64,000 bases of DNA from Panax quinquefolius (taxonomy: Eukaryota > Streptophyta > Magnoliopsida > Apiales > Araliaceae): contig CM035153.1 of NCBI GenBank assembly GCA_020205615.1, positions 97,483,122 to 97,547,121 on the forward strand. Reading direction: 5' to 3'. A program made the position numbers and the translations under genes. Positions 24,361 to 34,006 of the stretch are shown here, piece by piece (position 1 is the stretch's first letter; the number at the start of each line of letters is the position of its first letter). Under the pieces are notes generated by a model. The model was not told the DNA's origin, did no database searches, and was given only the letters and a program-made list of their open reading frames with translations.

Positions 24361-25587
24361 AGTTTAAAACAACAAAAATAATAAACAAAAAAAAAATCTA
24401 CAGCCACTGACATTCGCTTGTAAGACCACATTTAGAGTTCAAGAATAGTTTTTGAAAATCATCATTTTAAAGCCTTTTGATGTTATGAATCTCTGATGGA
24501 TCATCATAGATCATCATAAAACATCCATTAGCACATAGATAAACACATAAACATGATTTTTGACTAAGCATACAAGATCAAAGTAGATTTATTGGTGTAT
24601 ACCTTCTTGTCTAATCCTTGATCTTTGATCTCTCCTACTGTTCATAGTGTTCTAAGAGGTGTTTTAGGGACTGATACACTTTGATATTTCAGAGGTTTGG
24701 GTAAGAGAGAAGTGAGTTGAGAGCTTGTAAGAAAATTAGCCAATTATGCACACTTTCTCCCTCTTTAATCCATATATAATATGATATAAATCATAGATCT
24801 GATGTGTTGACTAATTGGCTGGAGATTTGTAGTCACCAAGTCAAATTATTAGGTCACCGACTCTTGATTTTGAATGATTTACAAGTTAGCTCATTAAAGA
24901 ATGAAAAAGGGTAATTTTGTTATTTGCATTTTAATTTTAATAGCATACTTGACATTGTCCAAACCCTTAGGGTTTAACCATAAGGTTCTAACCCTTATAT
25001 TTTACAACTTTAATTTCTAGGATTTTTTTTTAATTAGGGTTTTAATTAGAAAATTAAGATTTCAAAAATATAATTAGGGTTTCCTAATTAATTTAGGGGT
25101 TTTTTTAATCATAATAAAGTTTAATAATCATGTTAGGCTATCTAATTAGGATTATGATTTCTTAATTAGGGTTTAGGACTCCCGAATTTAAAATTAGGGT
25201 TTCCCGACTTTCGTTTAGGGTTCTTAACTGTACGTTAGGGTTTCTAGATCTGAGATTAGGGTTTCTAATCCCTTATTAGGGTTTACTAAGTTTAGACCCT
25301 ATCCAATCAATCATTGGTCATTAACTCCATACAGCACAAACACATACACACATATACTTTTAATATAACTAAGATTTCTATCGAATCCCTATCCGAACTT
25401 AGGGTTAGGGTTTTTAATTCTCGGTTAAGCATAACTCTACTCTTATTTCTCAGTCAATACACAAATTGACTAATTCTCACAGCTCGTATCACTGATACAC
25501 AACACAATATTGATAATCAATATCAATATTAATTAAAAAAAAATTATTCGTAAAAATTCAGATTATTCAAAATCCCGGGTTATTACA
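24361..25587 (-). mobile_element. Family A LTR, U3 segment
   Basis: Continuation of the A LTR right of element 2, up to the polypurine tract at 25588. No gene. On the minus strand it is the start of U3: it holds the telobox cluster (24967-25413) upstream of a TATA-like ATTATATATGG (24770-24780). Confidence 0.7.
24967..25413 (-). promoter_or_regulatory. Cluster of nine teloboxes in family A LTR U3
   Basis: AAACCCTAA on the minus strand occurs nine times, starting on plus at 24967, 25034, 25074, 25166, 25194, 25235, 25256, 25276 and 25405, plus one AACCCTAAA at 25214. In plants this motif is bound by telomere-repeat-binding factors in promoters and can recruit Polycomb; a role here is inferred. 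Confidence 0.7.
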
Positions 25588-25602
25588 TTCTCCCCTCTTT
25601 TT
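25588..25602 (-). promoter_or_regulatory. Polypurine tract of family A copy 2
   Basis: Minus-strand AAAAAGAGGGGAGAA is followed at once by the LTR start TGTAATAACC. The preceding GGACAGAATCCTT is shared with the pre-LTR extension of family B. Confidence 0.8.
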
Positions 25603-25784
25603 AAGGATTCTGTCCTCGGAATCACCGCTTTCTTATACTCTACAATCTTTTAAAGTTGTCTCATCAATTCATTCTTATCCGCACAATATTAATTTGTGTC
25701 TTATATTCTAACCCGTGACTTGGATCTATAAAAGAAAACAAATCATAGCGATATTTAACCAATATTATTCACGTAATTTAAGTA
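25603..25784 (-). other. 3' untranslated region of family A copy 2
   Basis: Only about 180 bp separate the gag stop (25785) from the polypurine tract. There is no trace of protease, RT, RNase H or integrase, so the element ends soon after the nucleocapsid. Confidence 0.7.
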
Positions 25785-26941
25785 TTAAGAGAAATCATTA
25801 CTTGTTGCCACCTCCTGAGCAGCTACTGCATCTTGCGCCGTCATGTTGAATGTACGGGCTGTTGGTCTTCCTGGCTCTGCAGGTCCTTTAATTGCTAAAG
25901 TTCCACTACCGGGTCCCTTGTTGACACTTTCCTTCTCCACATTCCTCTTTGGACAGTTCCAAACCATATGATCAGTCGATCTGCAAGCTAAACAACCTTG
26001 AATCTTCTTCAGACTGGGACAATTAGGTGACAGGTGTCCCTCTTGACCACAATTATAGCAAACTCCCTTCTTCTTCAAATAAACTCCATCATGATTCCTC
26101 CCATAAGTTGCACATTGCTCTCCCCCTTTCTTATTTCCTTCTTGTTACTCGACTGGGTATTCTCGCTCCACTTCCTCTTGTTCATATTACTACCACCACT
26201 ACTTCCTCCATCATTTTTCTTCTTCTTCTTCTTCTTCTTCTTCTCTTGATGAAATCGAGATGCAACTTCGCTCCCTCCTTCAGCAATTAACGCTTTCTCC
26301 AACAAAGTTGCGAACGTATTAATCTGTAATACGGCTACTTTGTTGTATATACCCGGCTTCAATCCATTCTCAAACCTTCTTGCCTTTCGTAATTTTGTAT
26401 CCACATGATGAGGTGCAAATCTCACTAATTCATTGAATTTGGCAGCGTATTCAGACACCGACATGTTCTCTTGCTTCAGTTCCAAAAACTTAACTTCCAT
26501 CCGAGCTTGCATACTCGATGAAAAATAGTTCTCAAAGAACAACTACTTGAATCTTGTCCAAGTTATCACCGTTGTACCAGCTCTCGCCTGATTAGTCTCC
26601 CACCAGTAATTGGCTTCTCCTTTCATCAGATATGTTGCAAAAGCTGTCTTTTGCTCTTCTACTACTCGCGCAATGATGAATGCTTTCTCCATCTCCTTCA
26701 CCCAAGTTTGGGATTCAATCGGATCCGTGGTTCCTTTGAATTTTGGCGGTCCTACCGCTTTAAAATCCTTGAAGTTAGCCAATCTATCGGCTGGCTAATT
26801 TTTAGCTCTTACTGCTGGAGCTCTATTTCCCATAGCTTGGGCTAGCATATCCATAAAATTCTGCATCAGGTCCACTTGAACTCCTTCATTTTTCACTGAA
26901 TGCTCTTCTCTTTGATTTTGATTCTGTCGTCTAGGCGGCAT
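25785..26941 (-). pseudogene. Family A gag, copy 2 (broken)
   Basis: From the ATG at 26941 the frame reads a Gag with capsid motifs AVGPPKFKGTTDP and NYWWET, MFFENYFSSSMQARMEVKF and RFAPHHVDTKL, then a Lys/Asn-rich linker and nucleocapsid knuckles CYNCGQEGHLSPNC and CLACRSTDHMVWNC. Stops lie after AKN (about 26795) and after WTRFK (26543), both also found in copy 1. A one-base frameshift in the linker (about 26110) separates 26075-26542 from 25785-26078, which ends with GRPTARTFNMTAQDA and a stop. That last phrase resembles the nucleocapsid-protease junction of related elements, so pol has been lost just here. Not translatable as one protein. Confidence 0.85.
26218..26244. repeat. TTC microsatellite in gag linker
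   Basis: A TTC run encodes about ten lysines in the Gag linker on the minus strand. Copy 1 (about 528-545) has roughly half as many, so the repeat has changed length since the copies separated. Confidence 0.8.
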
Positions 26942-27489
26942 GATCTGATTTAAATAAAAAATCTTACATTAATCCCATTTCTCTAAACAAATTCTTAACA
27001 CAATAAGAATTCAACACATATTTCTCATATAATCGCATATTTATTCAAATAACACATAGTACATTTAGTACTTAACACATATTAATATCCCTTTTTAAAT
27101 AATTTTAGGATTAACATGCACAACTTTACATAAAAAGTTGCAATTCTCCATTCACATATAACTCTTCCCAGTTCATCAAACTTACCACACTTATGAGTTC
27201 AGGAACTTGGCATAATTATATGAGTGTATGAACTTATCTTAGTCAGACCATTGGCGTCCATTCGCTGAGGGGTTCAGAAAAATTTCATATAATTATAAGT
27301 CATGAACTTACCATAAGTATGAGTTTTAAGAACACACAAATTAATCTTAATCTTATATTTATATAGAAAGTAAAGATTTCATTCATACAAACATATATAT
27401 TAACATATGTTCACACATTGTTCTCGATATTACAACCGTTAATATCAAATTCTACTACCAAAAGATACTACCATTTATATCTAAGTTGT
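26942..27489. other. Spacer between ORF1 and gag in family A copy 2
   Basis: Non-coding, AT-rich, 548 bp; collinear with 1241-1793 in copy 1. Nothing else recognised. Confidence 0.6.
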
Positions 27490-28164
27490 TTATCGTCCAC
27501 TCCCTTCACCCATCTTCATGTTGGGACACTTGTTGAATTCGTGACCCGTTCTCCCATATGAAAAACACTTCCTCATATTCGTCTTAGGACAATGTAGGGA
27601 AATATTTCCTTCCTTCTTACAGTTGAAACACACATTCTTCCACATCATGCATTCTCCCACGTGAGTCTTTCCATACTTGCTACAGACTTGCTTCCTCTTT
27701 GGGTTTGAATTTTCAGAATTATCACTGTCGTGATCCCTCTTTCTCTTATTCTTGCCCTTCTGCTTAATGGTTCCTTCAAACGATCCACCATCTTCAGTCT
27801 TCATCCTTTCCACCTACACCTTCAACTCGTTTCAATCTTTAGTCATTTCGCGTAACGCTCGCTCCATTTTCCATAACTCCTCCAAGAGAAATACTTTATT
27901 CCAGAGTTTTTGAACTTCTGCAAATTCTTGATCTTTCTCTCCAACTTTGTTCTTATTCTGTTTCTCCACCTTAGCTTCTTCAGACTCTGCCTCTTCATCA
28001 CCACTCAGATACATCTTGGGATAATCATCATGATCACTCCCCAGATTCACCATAGGTTCATCTTTTTCCACTTCTTCAAATGACTCGCTTTGCGCTGGTA
28101 CCTCAGCTACTTGCACTGGTGCAACAACCGCTGGAATTTCCATACTCATTTCATCTTCTAAAGA
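27490..28164 (-). pseudogene. Family A ORF1, copy 2 (two stops, 5' end cut)
   Basis: Homologous over its whole length to 1794-2468. The acidic and coiled-coil part is at 27832-28149. Two in-frame stops lie in the coiled-coil region (27814-27832), then the basic patch and knuckles continue at 27490-27813. Knuckle 1 is CSKYGKTHVGEC, again with Tyr for the second Cys; knuckle 2 is CFNCKKEGNISLHC, with the His changed to Asn; knuckle 3 is CFSYGRTGHEFNKC, which keeps the first Cys and the His that copy 1 has lost. The first codons are separated from their primer site by element 5, inserted at 28164/28165. The coding frame is otherwise maintained, so the ORF was probably under selection before the family decayed. 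Confidence 0.8.
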
Positions 28165-28172
28165 TGTGACGC

Positions 28173-28207
28173 TGTTGGGTAAAATCTAGTTACACAAAAC
28201 AAGTTTT
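28173..28207 (+). mobile_element. Collapsed 5' LTR of element C
   Basis: Only TGTTGGGTAAAATCTAG and a few following bases remain before the primer site, whereas the 3' LTR (49294-51035) is 1.74 kb. The LTR start (GGTAAAATCTAGTTACACA) and its end (GGTATAAAATCTACTTATCA) are similar, so an internal deletion between these near-repeats explains the loss. Confidence 0.65.
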
Positions 28208-28222
28208 TGGCGTCGTTGCCGG
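28208..28222 (+). promoter_or_regulatory. Primer-binding site of element C
   Basis: TGGCGTCGTTGCCGG matches the tRNA-Asp-type primer site of plant Athila/Tat elements (TGGCGCCGTTGCCGG) with one change. It fixes the plus orientation. Confidence 0.8.
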
Positions 28223-28336
28223 AGAATTAATTTAATAATTATATACCAATATTAATTTCAATCAAATTAATCTTAATTTAAACATTTTTATTTTTATTTT
28301 TAATTCTCTTCCTATATTTCTCTCTTTTCAGGTACC

Positions 28337-29017
28337 ATGGATGACTTTGTGTATCAATGCACATACACGATCATAACTCAAGCAAGGGAAATAGGGATTA
28401 ATGGACTTAATGTATTTTCAGCAGAGTTAGTACAAATTGAGGCAAATTCAAAGACCTTGGAGGTTATCGCAGCCCAACGGAGGCGAAGGATGGCAGTTAC
28501 GTGTGACTATTGTGCTGACAACCATCAAAGTCATAAATGCACTGTCAATTTTGAACCGATACAATATAGTTGTGATTACCTCAATAACTATGTTGATCCT
28601 AACTATCACCAAGATTGGGGGTATCACCCGGATTTTTCATGGAGCTATAATTATGATGACCAACATTACGCTCTAAATCCATCATACACACCAGATTTTT
28701 CATGTCCACCTCCAGTGTCACAAGAGACAGTTAATTCAAGGATGGAGGAATTGTTTTCCAAGTTCGTAGCCGCAAATGAGGAGAAGATGAGTAATCAAGT
28801 GAGGTCAATTCAAAATCATACGGATCAGATAGATCAAATGACCAAAGCCATAAGAAACCTTCCTCTAAATACTTGGCTTTATGACATGGATGGTGAAATT
28901 GACGGAGAACTCGAACCAAATATGCGACTGGATGAGCCACAAGATATCAAAAGTGTGGAGACAATTGGGGATAATGAAATAGAGGTTGGCGAAGATCTAA
29001 ATGGGTCTCCACAATAG
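28337..29017 (+). CDS. Element C gag-like protein (226 codons)
   Basis: The ORF starts at an ATG 115 bp after the primer site. It has a CX2CX3HX4C-like knuckle CDYCADNHQSHKC near residue 55, an Asp/Tyr/His-rich middle (residues 75-130), a segment with PPPVSQETVNSRMEELFSKF (about 125-145) and a Gln/Asn-containing predicted coiled coil (about 140-175). This order matches the C-terminal part of Athila-type Gag, where such a knuckle precedes the coiled coil. The capsid part normally ahead of the knuckle is mostly missing, so the protein is an N-terminally reduced Gag. The ORF is open throughout, which is unusual in this window, but no functional evidence exists. Confidence 0.65.
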   Translation: MDDFVYQCTYTIITQAREIGINGLNVFSAELVQIEANSKTLEVIAAQRRRRMAVTCDYCADNHQSHKCTVNFEPIQYSCDYLNNYVDPNYHQDWGYHPDFSWSYNYDDQHYALNPSYTPDFSCPPPVSQETVNSRMEELFSKFVAANEEKMSNQVRSIQNHTDQIDQMTKAIRNLPLNTWLYDMDGEIDGELEPNMRLDEPQDIKSVETIGDNEIEVGEDLNGSPQ

Positions 29018-29107
29018 ATCAAAGAGTCAGTCAGATTTGCAAAAGCATGCCCACTTGGTAGTCATGTCGTCGGCGAAGCTCTTGATGACAAAAGTGCGAG
29101 TACAATT

Positions 29108-29362
29108 TTGAATCCATGGTGGGACGAGATAGAGAAAATAGACGACGAGCCCATTGTGTGTGACAAGCTTCTATGTCCCAAAGTGATCACATTCACAATG
29201 GAGAAAACACCTAGCTGTGGGACGTTCTTGATTGAGATCATACCAAATCAGAGCATGCTAGGTGACTTTAAAGCAATGGCTATCACAATTGGGAACCTAC
29301 CAAAAGCTACATTATTTTCGATGGATGGAGGGTTCCTCAATTATCGAAGAGGAATTGGATAG
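29108..29362 (+). CDS. Short ORF of unknown function in element C
   Basis: A frame of 84 codons shown from a non-AUG start (TTG) at 29108; the sequence upstream to 29018 is open in the same frame after the stop of the gag-like ORF. It reads NPWWDEIEKIDDEP and TPSCGTFLIEIIPN; I do not recognise it. Just after it comes a stretch encoding NSIANWEAT (about 29398), which resembles the conserved tail found after pol in Athila/Tat elements. This suggests that gag and the post-pol region were joined by loss of pol. It could be a relic of the deleted segment or chance coding. Confidence 0.35.
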   Translation: MNPWWDEIEKIDDEPIVCDKLLCPKVITFTMEKTPSCGTFLIEIIPNQSMLGDFKAMAITIGNLPKATLFSMDGGFLNYRRGIG

Positions 29363-30557
29363 CGTTGACCAGACAAAGTCATGCTGAAAGACTATAATTC
29401 AATCGCTAACTGGGAGGCAACCTAGGAATTTTTCTATTTATTTGCTTTACTAGTTTATTTCGTAGATAGGAATTAATTTGCTTATTAAGTCCTCTTACCA
29501 ATCCAAGTGCTATTCTAATCCATGTTGTCTCTCTTCAATGTAGGTATTGGAGGTTCAATGGACAGGCAAAAGATTATGAAAAGGTTATTCAAGTTAAATT
29601 CAAGTGTGGTGCCCAATTTGTTCCATGCGCCTAATCTATTCTCCAAACTTAGCGGACAAGGAGGAGGATTGCTATATTTTCAAGGAAGTCCTCTACTTTA
29701 CTTTTTTCTATTTCAGCCATTGAGGACAATGTCTAGTTTAAGTTTGGGGGCATTTTAGTGTCGTATTGCATATAGTTAGTTATTTACATTGTAGTTCATA
29801 TAGTTACATTTAGTTTTTGCATTCACTTTCTAAAATAAATCAAATATCAAAAATCAAAAATCAAAAATAATAGTTAGTTACTATGTTCATCTTGCATGAA
29901 TCTAGTTGTTAGATAGTTTAAGTTTATTTTGGCTAATGATGAGATTGGAATTGGGTAGACAAGTAAAGTACTAACCATTAGAGCTTTGATTTGATTTCTT
30001 GTTATGAATTGAGTCTTTTTCTGTTTGAAACTGGTATAATAAGGATAACACAATAAAAACAACTTGTTGAATGATTGAGTTTAAATTGATACATAAAGGA
30101 CCACTAAAGGATAATGCTAGTTTAAATAAGAGAATGACAAGAATAGGCAGTGAAGGCGAAGAGTTAGGTAAGAACCTAAGTTTGGGGGGAAAAGTGGGGT
30201 ATATAAGCTTCTAAAAAAGAGAGATATTGAGTTGAATAAATCGAGTCCTGTGGTGGGTCGAAAAGAAGCGTGAAATGCACTCCTCATAAACACATGCGTG
30301 AGATGGAGTGTAAAACGCACTCACTATCCAAAAAGAAAAAGAAAAAATAGAAGAAATAGAAAAAAATAATAATAAATAAAACGGGAAATAAGAGCAAAAA
30401 GCCCCCGTAGATGAAAAATAAAGCATAAGTATCCCATGTTGACCCGTGATATTGGTAATTGTTTGATTTTAGTTGGATCTAGCTTGTTTTTGAATTTCTT
30501 GAGTTTACACAGTATGATGCCTTCGAAGAGACTTGTTATGTGTTAAAATTGATTTTA
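29363..30557 (+). other. Non-coding tail of element C with polypurine-tract-like motifs
   Basis: No gene. Contains the post-pol phrase TGGGAGGCAACCTAG (29410-29424) and GTTTAAGTTTGGGGGC (about 29737-29752) after TTGAGGACAATG, and CCTAAGTTTGGGGGG near 30175-30188. These repeat the form of the true tract at 49268-49282. Also a simple AAATCAAAAATC stretch (29840-29870). The tail is interrupted at 30557 by element 3 and resumes at 49022. Confidence 0.6.
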
Positions 30558-31639
30558 TATGAGACCCCAAATTTTATGAAAAAAGATTTAATGTGACGCC
30601 CCCAAAATTAGGTATACATCACCCATTCTGAGTCGCCAGATACATGATACATAATTCAAATACAAACTTAAATATACAACATGAGCTGTGAGTTTTAATA
30701 CGAATATTGTCTTCTAGACAGTATTCAAACTCAATGGAGTCCTCAATACATTTATTAACACACTATTTCACAGAACAGTGAGGACTACTAATGCTATCAT
30801 CTGGACCGTCACTCTATTCTCCGACTAGTCCCGGCCCACGTTTCTCATTTCTCAAGAGAAAAAGTGAAAGAAAGGGTGAGCTCAACTAGCCCAAAGAAGA
30901 AATATTATGACTAAGATAATGCGAATAAATTATCCTTAACCTTCAACGATGTTAAAGCGATACAATATAACAAACATCAAGTTTAAGCTGCGTAAATAAA
31001 CAAGCATTCCATTAGAAGAGTCAAGTAGAGAATAAAATCTACTATCTTCTATGATTTAAAAGTGTATAATCAATATTTTATCGCTGAGACTCAGTTTAAT
31101 AAATAATCTACATCATTGAATCACCCCTGTACTACGGCCAAGGATATTCGTTCATATCACATCCATAAATTATCCATGCACTACGGGCCAAGGATATTCA
31201 TTATTATCATATTCATGAATTAATATTTCATTGCTGAGACTCAGCTCAATAATTAATCCACATCATCGAATCATCCCTGCACTACAGGCCAAGGATATTC
31301 TTTAGTATCACGACCACGAATTATCCATGCACTATAGGCCAAAGATAATCGTGTTTTCATCAACGGTCCTGATCATGCAATAAAATAATTCATCTTTGCA
31401 CACTTGGCCGAAGAGAAACCATAGCCATAATCATACCAAAAACTATCCATCAATGCACTATGGGCTAATGAGGACTTTTTCCACATCATTTGTAACATTA
31501 CGGTCATGATTGTACCGAATAATCCCTGGTCATAATCATACCAAGTCCATCTATGCACCACAGGCCACAGATGACTTTCAACATAATATAAATATGAGGA
31601 TGATGACAATATTATAAGCATTAATCAAACTAAATCAAG

Positions 31640-32745
31640 GATAAATATTAAAGACTTTAAATTTATCCAATCATTATCAATCACTTAATAAAATCATAAT
31701 CTAATATTATTAATATTATAACAATATTTTAATCACTTCTTAAACTTATAAACAATTTCATTTAATTGTTTACACTTTTCCAAATAATGCATTTAATCAT
31801 TCAACAATGCCATACTCATAAGATTTCATCACCAATGATTAAATCACTCATCAAAAATTTACATATACCTTATATAGGATTTTCAAGCCCTAAAATCCTA
31901 TTTACCAATTCTTCAACTCCACATAACATATTTAACTCATATGTTCGTAACTAAACTATTTTTATGAAAAATACCAAATCAGTCCCAAAAATTATTCTTT
32001 TCTGGGATTAAGCATAATATAGTCCCATATTGAACATATATTTTTCTCAGAATTTTTAAAATTCATTTACTAATTTTCAAAAATCAATTTATAGTTAATT
32101 CCTTAAGAAATTAGCTACCTTAAGTTTAACTCGTGAAATTCCCAAATCTTAGCAGGATCTTACACATGTTAACGTGAGCTTCCAGTTTAAATTTCATGGT
32201 CATCGGAGTAATAGAACTTCGGTTATAGCATTTTTCGTCGAAAAAATCTAAATATTGAAATGGTCATAACATGCTCATTTTAAGTCGGAATGAGCTCATT
32301 TTTGGACAGGAGGTACTTCATACCATATACTTTCATGTCCCAAAAAGCCAGAATTTTTCTCACAAATTAAGTGGCCGAAACAACCCTTTTAAATTTATGG
32401 GCAGTAGCTTTTTCGTAAATTACTGTTTTTGACTCCTTTGCTAAAATCAATCCACACGAAAATCTACAACACCTTTTCCAGTGATTCCACTTGGATAAGT
32501 TACAAAACTCATAGACCTAACTCTAGAACTTGACCTCACTCAAAAATTCAAAATATAATAGGAGATATGGTCAATTGAATTTCATGTTCCATTTTCACCA
32601 AAATTTGATTTTTCAACCCTTTGTGATTTCTAAGAAACATTCATGTTTTCACATAATAACCAACATAACTCATCATAAAACTTACTAATACCACATATAC
32701 CCAAGATTTTTATCAGTCCAATGCTTTTTTTATGACTTTCATCAT
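31640..32745. other. Foreign block within the family-2 solo LTR
   Basis: Between flanks that match the other family-2 LTRs (…GAGGATGATGACAAT and ATCCACGTA.ACAGATCATT) this copy has about 1.1 kb of different AT-rich sequence instead of the usual segment of roughly 250 bp. The phrase GGTCATAACATGCTCATTTT and the region around it look like LTR U5 sequence of another gypsy family. No coding potential. A mosaic LTR is inferred. Confidence 0.55.
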
Positions 32746-33956
32746 AATCCACGTAAACAGATCATTTTCACAATTTAATAAGGAATGAATACGAAGGATC
32801 ATTCACCATGCATGTGGTAATCCACATGTATGTGCTATTCCAATAGAATAATAAAGAATGAAATAATGAAGGATTCACCATGCATGCGATAGAGACCGCA
32901 TGACAAAAGTTATTCCCAATGTAATAATAAAGATGTAACCAGTTAAAGATAAAACGCACGCATGTGACAGGATATTCAACAGAATAATAAAGAGCGGAAC
33001 CAGTCCCACGTAAACGCACGTATGTGATATTCCAAATGAATAATAAAGAATGGAATAACAATAGAAATCACCATGCATGCGATGACCGTATGCAAGTTAT
33101 TCCAATAGAATAATTAATGGAACTGAGGTCAAAGCGTAATACGCACTCAATGAGGATATTCGACGAATAATAAAGAACGGAATAATAAAAGAATTTCACC
33201 ATGTATGCGGTACTTCGCATAAACATGTTATTCCAACATAATAATAAAGAATGGAATAAAAGAAGTTCTCTTCATGAATACGAAAGAATAACACCCCTTA
33301 CGAGTACAACAAATAATATCCCTTACCTTAGAAAAAAACTGAATACTGGAGTAGAGAGGCAGCAGACTGCTCTTCTTCTTTCTCTCTATAGCTTCTCCCT
33401 CTATAATTTCTCTATAATAATTTCTCTATAGCTTTTGTGAATTGTTGAGAAATGAAGAAGAATGAGCTTCTATTTATAGAAAAATATAGTTTCAATAATT
33501 GCACATTTTGGGGCTAGAAATATTACATTATAATACCTTCCTCTTTTCCTTTATTTTTAATTTAGTCCTATAAGTATTATCAAACTTGCACCACCTCCCC
33601 TAATAGTAAATCACGTGACTCAATAGTTCTAGACATGTGAAAATACGAATTACAGTATAGTACCTCCATCTATACCTCTATTTTTAACTTAGTCATGCAA
33701 GTATTATCAGTCTTGCACCAACTCCCCGAACAGTAACAAGAATGTGAATCAATAGTATACACATGTGAACAAATAGTTATAATCATGTGAATTAATAGCA
33801 ATCAATTGCTCATTTATCCGGTTAATTACCCGACTGGTCAATAAAACCTCCAAACATCAATTTTTATCGAAATAAATATCGATTTTCACTAACACTAATA
33901 ATTCCAACACAATGGAACTATTTTTATGAAGAATATAAATTTTGAAATTTCAAAGT

Positions 33957-34006
33957 TTGACTTTTCCCAAAAAAGTCAACTGTTGACTTTTTAACCAAAA
34001 AGTCAA
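33957..34006. promoter_or_regulatory. W-box cluster
   Basis: TTGACT (33957-33962 and 33983-33988) and its complement AGTCAA (33974-33979 and 34001-34006): four WRKY-type cores in 50 bp, two of them forming the near palindrome AGTCAACTGTTGACT. Absent from the other family-2 LTRs here. Confidence 0.6.

Larger units (their letters stand above)
2673..25587 (-). mobile_element. Family A LTR shared by two tandem internal regions (interrupted)
   Basis: On the minus strand the LTR begins TGTAATAACCCGGG (at 25587), directly after the polypurine tract of copy 2, and ends GGGGGTGTCACA (2673), directly before the primer site of copy 1. The host segments are 2673-3327, 7501-10179 and 24361-25587, about 4.56 kb in total. 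Between them lie the F solo LTR 3328-7495 and element 2 (10180-24355). One LTR therefore serves as the 5' LTR of copy 1 and the 3' LTR of copy 2. A diverged direct repeat of about 110 bp (about 3220-3325 and 7500-7600) flanks the F insertion and seems to be an internal LTR repeat. A possible TATA element lies on the minus strand at 24771-24780. Confidence 0.75.

Noticed and set aside
25020..25420. Interstitial telomere remnant
   Set aside because: The TTAGGGTTT motifs are separated by 11-120 bp of unrelated sequence and are not in a 7-bp register; a telobox cluster fits better.
28437..28676. Second frame of 79 codons inside element C gag
   Set aside because: Overlaps the better supported gag-like frame and has no domain.
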